A DNA stretch of 64,000 nucleotides, from contig NZ_BBPP01000019.1 in assembly GCF_000787835.1 (NCBI RefSeq), positions 74,804-138,803 on the forward strand, given 5' to 3'. The position numbers were made by a program, and so were the translations under genes. The stretch is from Streptacidiphilus melanogenes (GTDB lineage: Bacteria; Actinomycetota; Actinomycetes; Streptomycetales; Streptomycetaceae). How positions within the stretch are numbered: the first letter of the stretch is position 1; every line of letters starts with the position of its first letter. Below, piece after piece: positions 8,474-18,625 of the stretch. The notes beneath the pieces are model-generated. The model saw nothing but the letters and a program-made list of their open reading frames with translations, had not been told where the DNA came from and ran no database searches.

Positions 8474-10108
8474 TCAGTGCCCACCCTCGTCCACGACCTC
8501 GACGTCCTCGATGTTGCGCTCGATCTCGGCGGCCTTGAGCGAGGTTGCGATCGCCCAGTAGTACACGCCCAGGGCGAAGACGGCGACGATGGCGATGTCC
8601 ACCCACAGCGGGATGTTGCCGGTGCCGCCGAACTGGCCCTGCCAGGAGACGAGGCCGATGCCGACCAGGTAGACCGGCAGCCACTGCGCCGACTTCCAGT
8701 CCATCTTCGGCGCGTAGGGCTTGCCGGTGGCGGAGGCGTACGCGGCGTAGGAGCCCATCAGCACGTAGCCGAGCAGGATCGCGAGGCCGAGGCGCCACAG
8801 GGTGCTCCAGCCGGACCAGTAGATGATCAGGGTCGCGATGACGAACGACAGCGGCGAGATGACCTGGCCGAACGGCAGGCGGTAGGGACGCTCACGCGCC
8901 GGCAGCTGCTTGCGCAGCGCGCCGTAGGCGAGGGGAGCGCCCGCGTACATCAGCACCGAGGCGGAGGTGATGAAGGAGACCAGCGCCTGCCAGCTCGGGA
9001 AGGGCAGGAAGCAGATGACGCCGACCACGAAGGAGATGATCAGGCCGAACCACGGGACACCCTGGCGCTCGGTCTTCTCGAACAGCTTCGGCGCGTAGCC
9101 GTTGCGGCTCAGACCGAAGGAGATGCGGGAGGTCGAGGTGGTGTAGATCAGGCCGGTACCGGCCGGGGAGACCACCGCGTCCAGGTAGAGGAACCAGGCC
9201 AGCCAGCCGAGGCCGACCAGCGAGGCCAGACCCGCCCACGGGCCGGAGATGCCCTGGTAGGCCAGGCTCGCCCAGCCCTTGGCGAAGGAGGCGCCGGGGA
9301 GCGCGCCGATGTAGGCGACCTGCAGCAGGACGTAGATCGCGGCGCCGATGGCGACCGAGCCGAGGACGGCGCGGGGGATGTCCTTCTTCGGGTTCTTGCT
9401 CTCACCGGCGAGCTGGATCGCCTGCTCGAAGCCGAGCAGGGCGAAGATGATGCCGGAGGTGCTGATCGCGGCCAGGATGCCCTTGCCACCGAACGGCATG
9501 AAGCCGTGCGAGGTGAAGTTGCTGCCGTGGAAGTGCGTCAGCGCCACCACGAAGATCGTCACCAGCGGGATGAAGATCTTCCACCAGGTCGCCGCGCTGT
9601 TGGTGTGCGCCAGTACCTTGACGCCCAGGAAGTTCACGGCCACGAAGACGGCCATGAGGATCACCGCGACGACGAAGCCCGAGGTCGTCAGCGTTCCGTC
9701 GGCGTTCTGGAACCCGGTGGCCCAGGACCAGTGACCGGCGTAGCCGATCATCGCCTCGACCTCGATCGGCGCCACGGTGGCGGCCTGCAGCCAGGAGAAC
9801 CAACCGAACGACATGCCGGCGAGGCCGCCGAAGGTGTAGTGCGGGTAGCGCGCGGTACCGCCGGCGACCGGGAACATGCCACCGAGCTCGGCGTGCACCA
9901 GGGCGAGCAGCACGATGGCGACCGCGCCGATCAGCCAGGAGATCACAGCGGCCGGACCGGCCATCATGACGGCGTTCTTCGCGCCGTAGAGCCATCCGGA
10001 TCCGATGATCGAACCGACGGATGCCCACATCAGACCGATCAGGCCGATCTCGCGGCGCAGGGTCCTGCCCTTGGCGGGGGATGAGGGCAGTTGGGTACTG
10101 GTGCTCAT
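8474..10108 (-). CDS. APC-family amino acid permease
   Basis: The product is a 544-residue integral membrane protein with about 12 predicted helices. The first helix contains the APC signature region GLMWASVGSIIGSGWLYG, where the unwound GSG segment normally binds the amino acid backbone. HAELGGMFPVAGGTARYPHY follows. A longer hydrophilic loop with GVKVLAH and a C-terminal acidic tail (ERNIEDVEVVDEGGH) are also visible. The family imports amino acids with protons or exchanges them; the substrate cannot be assigned here. GAGAGG seven bases before the ATG supports the start. The upstream region carries a 17-base element also found upstream of livK. Confidence 0.92.
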   Translation of the reverse strand: MSTSTQLPSSPAKGRTLRREIGLIGLMWASVGSIIGSGWLYGAKNAVMMAGPAAVISWLIGAVAIVLLALVHAELGGMFPVAGGTARYPHYTFGGLAGMSFGWFSWLQAATVAPIEVEAMIGYAGHWSWATGFQNADGTLTTSGFVVAVILMAVFVAVNFLGVKVLAHTNSAATWWKIFIPLVTIFVVALTHFHGSNFTSHGFMPFGGKGILAAISTSGIIFALLGFEQAIQLAGESKNPKKDIPRAVLGSVAIGAAIYVLLQVAYIGALPGASFAKGWASLAYQGISGPWAGLASLVGLGWLAWFLYLDAVVSPAGTGLIYTTSTSRISFGLSRNGYAPKLFEKTERQGVPWFGLIISFVVGVICFLPFPSWQALVSFITSASVLMYAGAPLAYGALRKQLPARERPYRLPFGQVISPLSFVIATLIIYWSGWSTLWRLGLAILLGYVLMGSYAAYASATGKPYAPKMDWKSAQWLPVYLVGIGLVSWQGQFGGTGNIPLWVDIAIVAVFALGVYYWAIATSLKAAEIERNIEDVEVVDEGGH

Positions 10109-10487
10109 GCAAGCCTCTCGGAGGGTGGGGAGCAGTTGCTTGAGAGTTGCCCAACCGTAAGGGCGACATTTATCCCATGCATAGACGCCGTTACTGAATA
10201 GATGCCTTCGGATGCTGTGTATTCGCAGCTCAGAGAATGCTCAAGTCGCTGAGGAAGATTTGAGCCTGGCTCGTAACGGCGCAGAATATTCAGTGATCTA
10301 CGCGGGTTGCCCTAAGAATCTGATGGATACGGGGCCCACGCCTTGAGATTCGTTGGAGGCCGCCTGGGAGGCCGCTGGATCTATGCAGAGTTGGGCGCCT
10401 GAGGACGTAAGGGGCGGGCTGGCACTGCGTCCCTTGCGCCGTGTCACGCCGAGCCGACCGCTCCCGTCCACATCGTGAGACGGCATG
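10109..10487. other. Gene-free upstream region of the permease
   Basis: About 380 bases without a credible gene. It is clearly richer in A and T than its surroundings, as expected of a promoter region for the minus-strand permease. The only notable element is the 17-base motif at 10248-10264. Within 10240-10264 a CTCAA arm and a TTGAG arm also face each other. Confidence 0.6.
10248..10264 (-). promoter_or_regulatory. 17-base element shared with the livK upstream region
   Basis: CTCAAATCTTCCTCAGC (minus-strand reading) lies about 140 bases before the permease start. The identical 17 bases, in the same orientation, lie about 147 bases before the livK start. I found no other copy in the window by eye. 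A common regulator of amino acid uptake is the simplest explanation, but the binding protein is unknown. Confidence 0.5.
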
Positions 10488-10511
10488 AAAAAGGCCCGCC
10501 GAAGCGGGCCC
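10488..10511 (-). terminator. Intrinsic terminator of the tRNA-Leu gene
   Basis: On the minus strand a GGGCCCGC-TTCG-GCGGGCC hairpin is followed by TTTTTC, directly after the tRNA 3' end. It is the most classical terminator in the window. Confidence 0.88.
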
Positions 10512-10519
10512 TCGTGGGG

Positions 10520-10600
10520 TGCCGGGTGCGGGATTCGAACCCGCAAGCCTTTCGGCAGATGTGTTTGAGACATCCGTGTATGCCGTTCCACCAACCCGGC
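10520..10600 (-). tRNA. tRNA-Leu (anticodon CAA)
   Basis: The minus strand folds into a type II tRNA. GCCGGGT pairs with ACCCGGC as acceptor stem with an A discriminator. The anticodon stem GATGT/ACATC encloses the loop CTCAAAC, giving anticodon CAA for UUG codons. A long variable arm (TGCCGAAAGGC) and the T-loop GGTTCGAATCC are present. The 3' CCA is not encoded. UUG is rare in such GC-rich genomes. It is a single tRNA gene with its own terminator. Confidence 0.95.
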
Positions 10601-10691
10601 CGGTCGTGTGCATGAGCACCATACCGTGTGCGCCCACTGCGATGCAGCTAGGTAGGCTTGCGCCGTACGCCCCGGAGCTACGAGGAGCATC

Positions 10692-11318
10692 GTGACCGCC
10701 GCCGACGCGCAGGACCCGCACGTCCCGCCGACGACCACCCGTGTCGTCATCGCCGAGGACGAGGCACTGATCCGCCTCGACCTCAAGGAGATGCTTGAGG
10801 AGGAGGGCTACACCGTGGTCGGCGAGGCCGGCGACGGTGAGACGGCCGTCCGGCTCGCCGAGGAGCTGAAGCCCGACCTGGTGATCCTGGACGTGAAGAT
10901 GCCCGTCCTGGACGGCCTCTCGGCCGCCGAGCAGATCCACCAGGCCCACATCGCGCCGACGCTGATGCTGACCGCCTTCTCCCAGCGCGAGCTGGTGGAG
11001 CGGGCCCGCGACGCCGGGGCGATGGCCTATATCGTCAAGCCGTTCAACAAGGGCGACCTGGTCCCCGCCATCGAGATGGCCGTCTCCCGCTACAGCGAGA
11101 TGCGCGCGCTGGAGCTGGAGGTCGAGGACCTCAACCTGCGTCTGGAGACCCGCAAGCTGGTCGACCGGGCCAAGAGCGTGCTGCAGACCAAGTTCGGGCT
11201 GACCGAGCCGGCCGCGTTCCGCTGGATCCAGAAGACCTCGATGGACCGGCGGATGACCATGAAGGCCGTCGCCGAGGCCGTCATCGAGGAAGGCGCCGCG
11301 CAGGACGCCAAGAAGTAG
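10692..11318 (+). CDS. pdtaR: ANTAR-domain response regulator, PdtaR type
   Basis: The product is 208 residues. The receiver domain (about 16-130) has the acidic pocket AEDEAL, the phosphoacceptor in LVILDVKMPVLDG (near Asp 66), the switch Thr in MLTAF and the Lys of VKPFNKG. A C-terminal ANTAR domain (about 135-195) follows, ending in helices with AKSVLQTKFGLTEPAAFRWIQ. ANTAR proteins bind paired hexaloop hairpins in RNA and suppress termination. The partner kinase PdtaS is not in the window. The GTG start has a GAGGAGC ribosome binding site. It converges on the liv operon across a long hairpin. Confidence 0.94.
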   Translation: MTAADAQDPHVPPTTTRVVIAEDEALIRLDLKEMLEEEGYTVVGEAGDGETAVRLAEELKPDLVILDVKMPVLDGLSAAEQIHQAHIAPTLMLTAFSQRELVERARDAGAMAYIVKPFNKGDLVPAIEMAVSRYSEMRALELEVEDLNLRLETRKLVDRAKSVLQTKFGLTEPAAFRWIQKTSMDRRMTMKAVAEAVIEEGAAQDAKK

Positions 11319-11340
11319 GGGACAGAAGAAGACAAAAAGA

Positions 11341-11375
11341 AGAGGGGTGCGAGGCCGACGGCCTCGCACCCCTCT
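11341..11375. terminator. Bidirectional terminator between pdtaR and livF
   Basis: GAGGGGTGCGAGGC pairs with GCCTCGCACCCCTC around a tight loop. On the minus strand it is followed by CTTCTTTTT, so it is an efficient end for the liv operon and probably also works for pdtaR. Confidence 0.87.
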
Positions 11376-11383
11376 TCCGTGTC

Positions 11384-12096
11384 TCAGTCCTCGCCGAGGT
11401 ACGCCTTGCGGACGGACTCGTCGTGCAGCAGGTCCGCGCCGGTACCGGACAGCGAGATCCGCCCGACCTCCATCACGTGCCCCTGGTCCGCCAGCGACAG
11501 TGCGGCCTGGGCGTTCTGCTCGACCAGCAGGATGGTCATGCCCTGCGCGCGCAGCTCGGTGATGGTCGACATGATCTTCTGCATCATGATCGGGGACAGG
11601 CCCATGCTGGGCTCGTCCAGCATCAGCAGCTTCGGCTGCGACATCAGCGCGCGGCCCATCGCGAGCATCTGCTGCTCACCGCCGGACAGCGTGCCCGCGG
11701 CCTGCTTGCGGCGCTCGCCGAGGATCGGGAAGAGCTCGTACGCCCGCTCGACGTCGGCCTGGATGCCCGGGGTGTCCCGGCGCAGGAACGCGCCGAGCAG
11801 CAGGTTCTCCTCGATGGTCATCCGCGCGAAGATGCGGCGGCCCTCGGGGGAGTGGGCCAGGCCCATCTTGACGATCTCGTGGGCGGGCTTGCCGTCGATC
11901 CGCTCGCCCTTGAAGAGGATGGTGCCCGCCGTGGGCTGGTGCAGCCCGGATATGGTCCGCAGCGTGGTGGTCTTGCCGGCGCCGTTGGTGCCGATGAGCG
12001 TGACCACCTGTCCTTCCTCGATGCTGAAGGAGATCCCCTTGACGGCCTCGATCTTGCCGTAGGCGACGCGGAGGTCCTGGACCTCGAGAAGCGCGG

Positions 12097-12100
<4 letters not shown>
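11384..12100 (-). CDS. livF: Branched-chain amino acid ABC transporter ATPase LivF
   Basis: The product is 238 residues, the last gene of the liv operon and one of two ATPases that power uptake of leucine, isoleucine and valine. Walker A (GTNGAGKTTT), the Q-loop, the signature LSGGEQQ and Walker B LLMLDEPSMGLSP are intact. The start chosen is the GTG in a GTGA overlap with the livG stop, which gives MTALLEVQDLRVAYG. Longer in-frame starts only read through livG in another frame. Confidence 0.95.
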
Positions 12101-14741
<2,641 letters not shown>

Positions 14742-14746
14742 GGTGG

Positions 14747-15676
14747 TTACGCCCTGTCCGCGACGCGCTCGCCGAGCAGGCCCTGCGGCCTGACCATGAG
14801 CACCAGGATGAGGATGACGAAGGCCCAGACGCTGGACCAGGACTGGCTGCTGAACTGGCTCATGCCGGGGATGTCGGCGATGTAGATCGCGGTGAGGTTC
14901 TGGACCAGGCCGAGGACCAGACCGCCGAGCATGGCGCCGTAGATGTTGCCGATGCCGCCGAGCACGGCCGCGGTGAAGGCGTAGAGGCCGGTGAGGAAGC
15001 CCATGTCGAACTTGATCTCGCCGTAGCGAAGACCCCAGGCCACGCCGGCGATCCCGGCGAAGCCGGCGCCGAGCGCGAAGGCGATGACGATGACCCGGTC
15101 GGTGTTGATGCCCATGAGCTTGGCGGTGTCCGGGTCCTGCGCGGTGGCCTGCATGGCCCGGCCGGTGCGCGTGGTGCGCACGAAGTAGGCGAGGAACAGG
15201 GTGGAGAGCACGGCGGCGACCACCACGAAGATGTCCGCCGACTGGATCAGCACGCCGCCGACGTGGAACGGGCCGCCCGGCAGGCTGGGGAAGACGCGGG
15301 GCGACTTGGCGCTGGGGTAGAAGCCCCAGACGAGCTGCTGCAGGGTGATCGACACACCGATCGCGGTGATCAGCGGTGCGAGGCGTGGCGCGTTACGCAG
15401 CGGCCGGTAGGCGAGCCGTTCGGTGAGCACGGCGATCACCGTCGAGGTGACGATGGCCCCGAGCAGCATCAGGGGGATGGCGATCCACATCGAGGTCCCG
15501 GATCCGAGTCCGAGGTAGACCGACAGGGCGCCGAAGGCACCGGTCATGAAGATCTCGCCGTGGGCGAAGTTGATGAGCTGGACGATGCCGTAGACGATCG
15601 TGTAGCCGACGGCGATCAGTCCGTAGGTCGCGCCCAGAAGCAGGCCGTTGACCAGGTTTTGCGGCAGTTCGTGCAC
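14747..15676 (-). CDS. livH: Branched-chain amino acid ABC transporter permease LivH
   Basis: The product is 309 residues with about eight membrane helices. The LivH signature GLLLGATYGLIAVGYTIVYGIVQLINFAHGE at the N-terminus and the C-terminal coupling region GGLVLGLVQNLTAIYI are clear. The GTG start has an excellent GGAGGA site. The gene is separated from livK by about 140 bases that hold a strong hairpin, so its expression is probably set below that of the binding protein. Confidence 0.95.
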   Translation of the reverse strand: MHELPQNLVNGLLLGATYGLIAVGYTIVYGIVQLINFAHGEIFMTGAFGALSVYLGLGSGTSMWIAIPLMLLGAIVTSTVIAVLTERLAYRPLRNAPRLAPLITAIGVSITLQQLVWGFYPSAKSPRVFPSLPGGPFHVGGVLIQSADIFVVVAAVLSTLFLAYFVRTTRTGRAMQATAQDPDTAKLMGINTDRVIVIAFALGAGFAGIAGVAWGLRYGEIKFDMGFLTGLYAFTAAVLGGIGNIYGAMLGGLVLGLVQNLTAIYIADIPGMSQFSSQSWSSVWAFVILILVLMVRPQGLLGERVADRA

Positions 15677-15730
15677 CGCGGTCCTCCGTGTTCGAGCCGG
15701 TGTCGGACCCTGTCCGCGGACCGGACGTGG

Positions 15731-15768
15731 AACCGCGCGGGGGCAAGGTGTGGTGCCCCCGCGCGGTT
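15731..15768 (-). promoter_or_regulatory. Intercistronic hairpin after livK
   Basis: AACCGCGCGGGGGCA pairs perfectly with TGCCCCCGCGCGGTT. The 15-base stem without a T-run, between livK and livH, fits a partial terminator or a 3' stabiliser that keeps the binding protein in excess over the membrane subunits. Confidence 0.65.
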
Positions 15769-15815
15769 GGTGTCTCAGAAGGTGCCTCGGCGGATGCGCG
15801 CCGGTGCAGGCGGCG

Positions 15816-17051
15816 TCAGCCGGAGAAGGTGCCGGTCTTGATGGTGGTCCAGACGCCGTTCTTGACGCCGTAGACGGTCAGCTGCTTGTTGGTGGCGTCG
15901 CCGTACTGGTCGAAGGAGACCGTGCCGGTCACACCGGAGAAGTTGACGTTGCTCATCGCCTTCTCCACCGCCTGGCGCGGGTTGCTGGGCAGCTTGCCGT
16001 TGTTGGCGCTGACGACGGCCTTGACCGCCTCGATGATCGCCCAGGCGCTGTCGTAGGAGTAGCCGCCGTAGGCGCCGTAGGCCTGGGAGTAGCCGCCGGC
16101 CTTGTAGTTGGTCACGAAGGTCTGGGCGGAGGGCAGGGACTCCACCGGCGCGCCCACGGAGGTGGCGAAGTCGCCGTTGGCGGCGGTGCCGGCCAGCTTG
16201 ATGTAGGTCGGGTCGTAGTTGCCGTCGCCGCCGATCACCGGGATGTTGGCGCCGCCCGCCTTGAGCTGCTTGGTCAGCGGGGCCGCGTCCGGGTACTCGC
16301 CGCCGAAGTAGACGAAGTCGGCACCGGAGGACTTGATCGCGTTGACCGTGGAGGAGAAGTCGCTCGCGCCGCTGGTGACGTGGTCCTGGCCGGCCACCGT
16401 GCCGCCGAGCTTGGTGAACTCGTCCTTGAAGGTGCCGACCAGGCCGACGCCGTAGGCGTCCTTGTTGTCGACCAGGAAGACCTTCTTCTTGCCCAGGGTG
16501 CTGAAGGCGAACTGCGCGGCGAAGGGGCCCTGGATCGCGTCCGTGGTGGCGGTGCGGAAGTAGGACGCGAAGGGACGGGCCTTGGTGCCGGTCTGCCAGT
16601 TCGGGCCCTGGGTCAGCGCCGGGTTGGTGTTGGCCGGGGAGACCTCGACCAGGTTGGCGTTGTTGAAGGTCTTCTGCATGGTCAGCGCGACGCCGGAGTT
16701 CAGCGGGCCGACGACGCCGATGACGGAGCTGTCGCCGACGAGCTGGGTGGCGTTCAGGCTGCCCTGCTGCGGCGCGGCCTTGTCGTCCAGGGCCTCGATC
16801 TTGAAGGTGACCCCGGGGACCTCGTTGTTCTTGTTCGCGGTCTTGATGGCGAGGTCGACGGAGTTCTGGATTCCGATGCCGAGGGCCGAGAGCGAACCGG
16901 TGAGCGGCGCGTCGACGCCGATGGTGACGGTGGTGGAGCCGGAGCTGGAGCCGCCACTGCCGCTGTTCGACGCACGGGAGCCACAGGCGGTGAGGGTGAG
17001 CGTGCCGGTGGCCGCGATGGCGGTCAGCACAAGCAGGGAACGGTTTCGCAC
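15816..17051 (-). CDS. livK: Branched-chain amino acid ABC transporter binding lipoprotein LivK
   Basis: The product is 411 residues. The GTG start follows GAGGAAGGA and gives MRNRSLLVLTAIAATG with a lipobox ending at Cys 23 (LTAC). A Ser/Gly linker leads into a periplasmic-binding-protein fold of the type I class: IGVDAPLTGSLSALG is the usual first strand, and GGYSYDSAWAIIEAV comes from the second lobe. It captures leucine, isoleucine or valine (or a related ligand) outside the cell for LivHMGF. A longer in-frame start 21 codons upstream lacks a signal and is not favoured. Confidence 0.94.
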   Translation of the reverse strand: MRNRSLLVLTAIAATGTLTLTACGSRASNSGSGGSSSGSTTVTIGVDAPLTGSLSALGIGIQNSVDLAIKTANKNNEVPGVTFKIEALDDKAAPQQGSLNATQLVGDSSVIGVVGPLNSGVALTMQKTFNNANLVEVSPANTNPALTQGPNWQTGTKARPFASYFRTATTDAIQGPFAAQFAFSTLGKKKVFLVDNKDAYGVGLVGTFKDEFTKLGGTVAGQDHVTSGASDFSSTVNAIKSSGADFVYFGGEYPDAAPLTKQLKAGGANIPVIGGDGNYDPTYIKLAGTAANGDFATSVGAPVESLPSAQTFVTNYKAGGYSQAYGAYGGYSYDSAWAIIEAVKAVVSANNGKLPSNPRQAVEKAMSNVNFSGVTGTVSFDQYGDATNKQLTVYGVKNGVWTTIKTGTFSG

Positions 17052-17197
17052 GGAGATTCCTTCCTCTGGCATGAGGGGGTCGATCCGCGCGCAGGCCCCG
17101 ACCTGTCTACCCATGGCGCGGTGACTGGCCGTGACTTTAGGCCTCCATTGCGCTCGCCTGGGAGCTATTGGATGGCTATGTGATGGAGCTGTTATCA

Positions 17198-17214
17198 GCT
17201 GAGGAAGATTTGAG
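17198..17214 (-). promoter_or_regulatory. 17-base element shared with the APC permease upstream region
   Basis: CTCAAATCTTCCTCAGC on the minus strand starts three bases after the stop codon of the neighbouring membrane protein gene and about 147 bases before livK. It is identical to the element upstream of the permease at 10248. The flanking bases differ between copies, so the shared unit is sharply bounded. Confidence 0.5.
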
Positions 17215-17217
17215 ACT

Positions 17218-17802
17218 TCACCCTCGATGGCAGGCGGCGGTCATCGCACGGTGCAGGTCCAAGGTGTATCTGTCACCGAGTATTTCGCTTTCCTGCCCGA
17301 TTGCGCGGATGTTACGGAACGTAACGTCGACGAAGGGTAGTTCGTCCGCCATCGGGATCCGGGAGCAGTCCGTCGCGGTGGCGATGAGCTGGATGCGCAC
17401 TGTTTGTCCGGGTTGCACGGCGAGCGGCAGGCGGGGTGCGGTACGCAGTGTCAAGCCCCGGTAGGCGACCGTGACTTGAACAACCGTCAGGGCGGCCGCG
17501 TCCTGGTTGCGCACGGAGACGAGGAAGACGGCGGTGCGGCCCGCCGGATCGTCGGCGGACATCCCGGCAAATCCGACGTAGCTGACGGCGGCGTGTTCGG
17601 CGGGCCATGCCGTCGGTGCGGGAGGCGGAGGTTGATGGCGTGTCAATTCCGCTGTCAGCAAGCCCAGCAGGAGAAGCGCGGCGGGGCCGAGCGTCAGCGT
17701 CAGCCTGCGCCGCGCGCTCTGCCGACGCCACCAGTTGCTGAACCTGCGCTCCGCGCCGCGGGATTCGAGGATCTCGACCGGCTCGGGACCGGACCCCGCC
17801 AT
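17218..17802 (-). CDS. Single-pass membrane protein of unknown function
   Basis: The product is 194 residues if started at MAGSGPEPVEILESRG. A basic cytoplasmic stretch (RRFSNWWRRQSARRR) is followed by one membrane helix (LTLTLGPAALLLLGLLTAEL, about 34-53), a Pro-rich linker and an outer domain of about 130 residues. That domain has beta-type segments such as TAVFLVSVRNQ, VVQVTVAYRGL and QPGQTVRIQL, resembling an Ig-like fold with conserved Cys near the end. I know no function. Start choice is uncertain because no strong ribosome binding site is visible. It lies between the thioesterase terminator and livK. Confidence 0.65.
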   Translation of the reverse strand: MAGSGPEPVEILESRGAERRFSNWWRRQSARRRLTLTLGPAALLLLGLLTAELTRHQPPPPAPTAWPAEHAAVSYVGFAGMSADDPAGRTAVFLVSVRNQDAAALTVVQVTVAYRGLTLRTAPRLPLAVQPGQTVRIQLIATATDCSRIPMADELPFVDVTFRNIRAIGQESEILGDRYTLDLHRAMTAACHRG

Positions 17803-17855
17803 GCGCGCTTGCTGCCCGCGGCGCGGGGGAGCCAAACACGGTGAGGGAGCACGCG

Positions 17856-17893
17856 AAGGGGGAGCCGCACCTTTCGCGGTGCGGCTCCCCCTT
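17856..17893 (-). terminator. Terminator after the thioesterase gene
   Basis: AAGGGGGAGCCGCACC pairs perfectly with GGTGCGGCTCCCCCTT around a six-base loop, 28 bases past the thioesterase stop. Confidence 0.78.
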
Positions 17894-17920
17894 GCGCTGT
17901 GTGGCTGCGCTGTGTGGCGC

Positions 17921-18406
17921 CTACAGGTCACGCAGCATGCAGGTGAGCCGGCAGCTGGTGATGCGGCGGCCCTGGTCGTCGGTGATGGCGATCTCGTACG
18001 TCGCCGCCGTGCGGCCGCGGAAGACGGCCGTGGCCACACCCGTCACCAGGCCGGAGGTCGCGCTGCGGTGGTGCGTGGCGTTGAGGTCGACGCCGACCGC
18101 GTAGCGGCCGGGACCCGCGTGCAGCATCGAGCCGATGGAGCCGAGCGTCTCCGCGAGCGCCGCGGACGCGCCGCCGTGGAGCAGACCGTAGGGCTGCTGG
18201 TTGCCGTCGACGGGCATGGTGCCGACCACGCGCTCCGGGGAGGCCTCCACGATCCGGATGCCGAGCTTCTCGCCGAGGTGGCCACCGGAGAAGGTCTCGG
18301 GCGTCACCCCCAGCTTCGCGAAGTGGTCCAGCACGTCCTGCGGGACGTTCAGCTGGATGCCGCGCTCCTCGTTGCCGGGCTGCTCGGTGCTGGACTGGTC
18401 GGCCAT
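17921..18406 (-). CDS. PaaI-family hotdog-fold acyl-CoA thioesterase
   Basis: The product is 161 residues. The ATG is preceded by AGGAGC, and an upstream in-frame start would skip that site. The hotdog-fold core is clear: GLLHGGASAALAETLGSIGS carries the catalytic helix motif HGG..AALAET, and the strand segment YAVGVDLNATHHRSATSG follows. These enzymes hydrolyse acyl- or aroyl-CoA thioesters in the cytosol. The substrate cannot be predicted. It diverges from polA. Confidence 0.9.
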   Translation of the reverse strand: MADQSSTEQPGNEERGIQLNVPQDVLDHFAKLGVTPETFSGGHLGEKLGIRIVEASPERVVGTMPVDGNQQPYGLLHGGASAALAETLGSIGSMLHAGPGRYAVGVDLNATHHRSATSGLVTGVATAVFRGRTAATYEIAITDDQGRRITSCRLTCMLRDL

Positions 18407-18625
18407 GTTGCTCCTGACGCCGTTGTCGTTCGGGATCACCGTGGTGCGAGATCCGTGCGATCGTACGACGCCGAAGGGTCCGGGGCCGATGTGACCCAGG
18501 TCGCTCCGCGGGCGCTCACCCGGCGGGCCGCGACTCTGCAGAGAAGTGTCGGTGCCGGGTCATAGGATTCCAGCGGTAACGAAACGGACAGTCGGCGGCA
18601 GCCGGCAGAGCGGCGGTGGCGAGGC

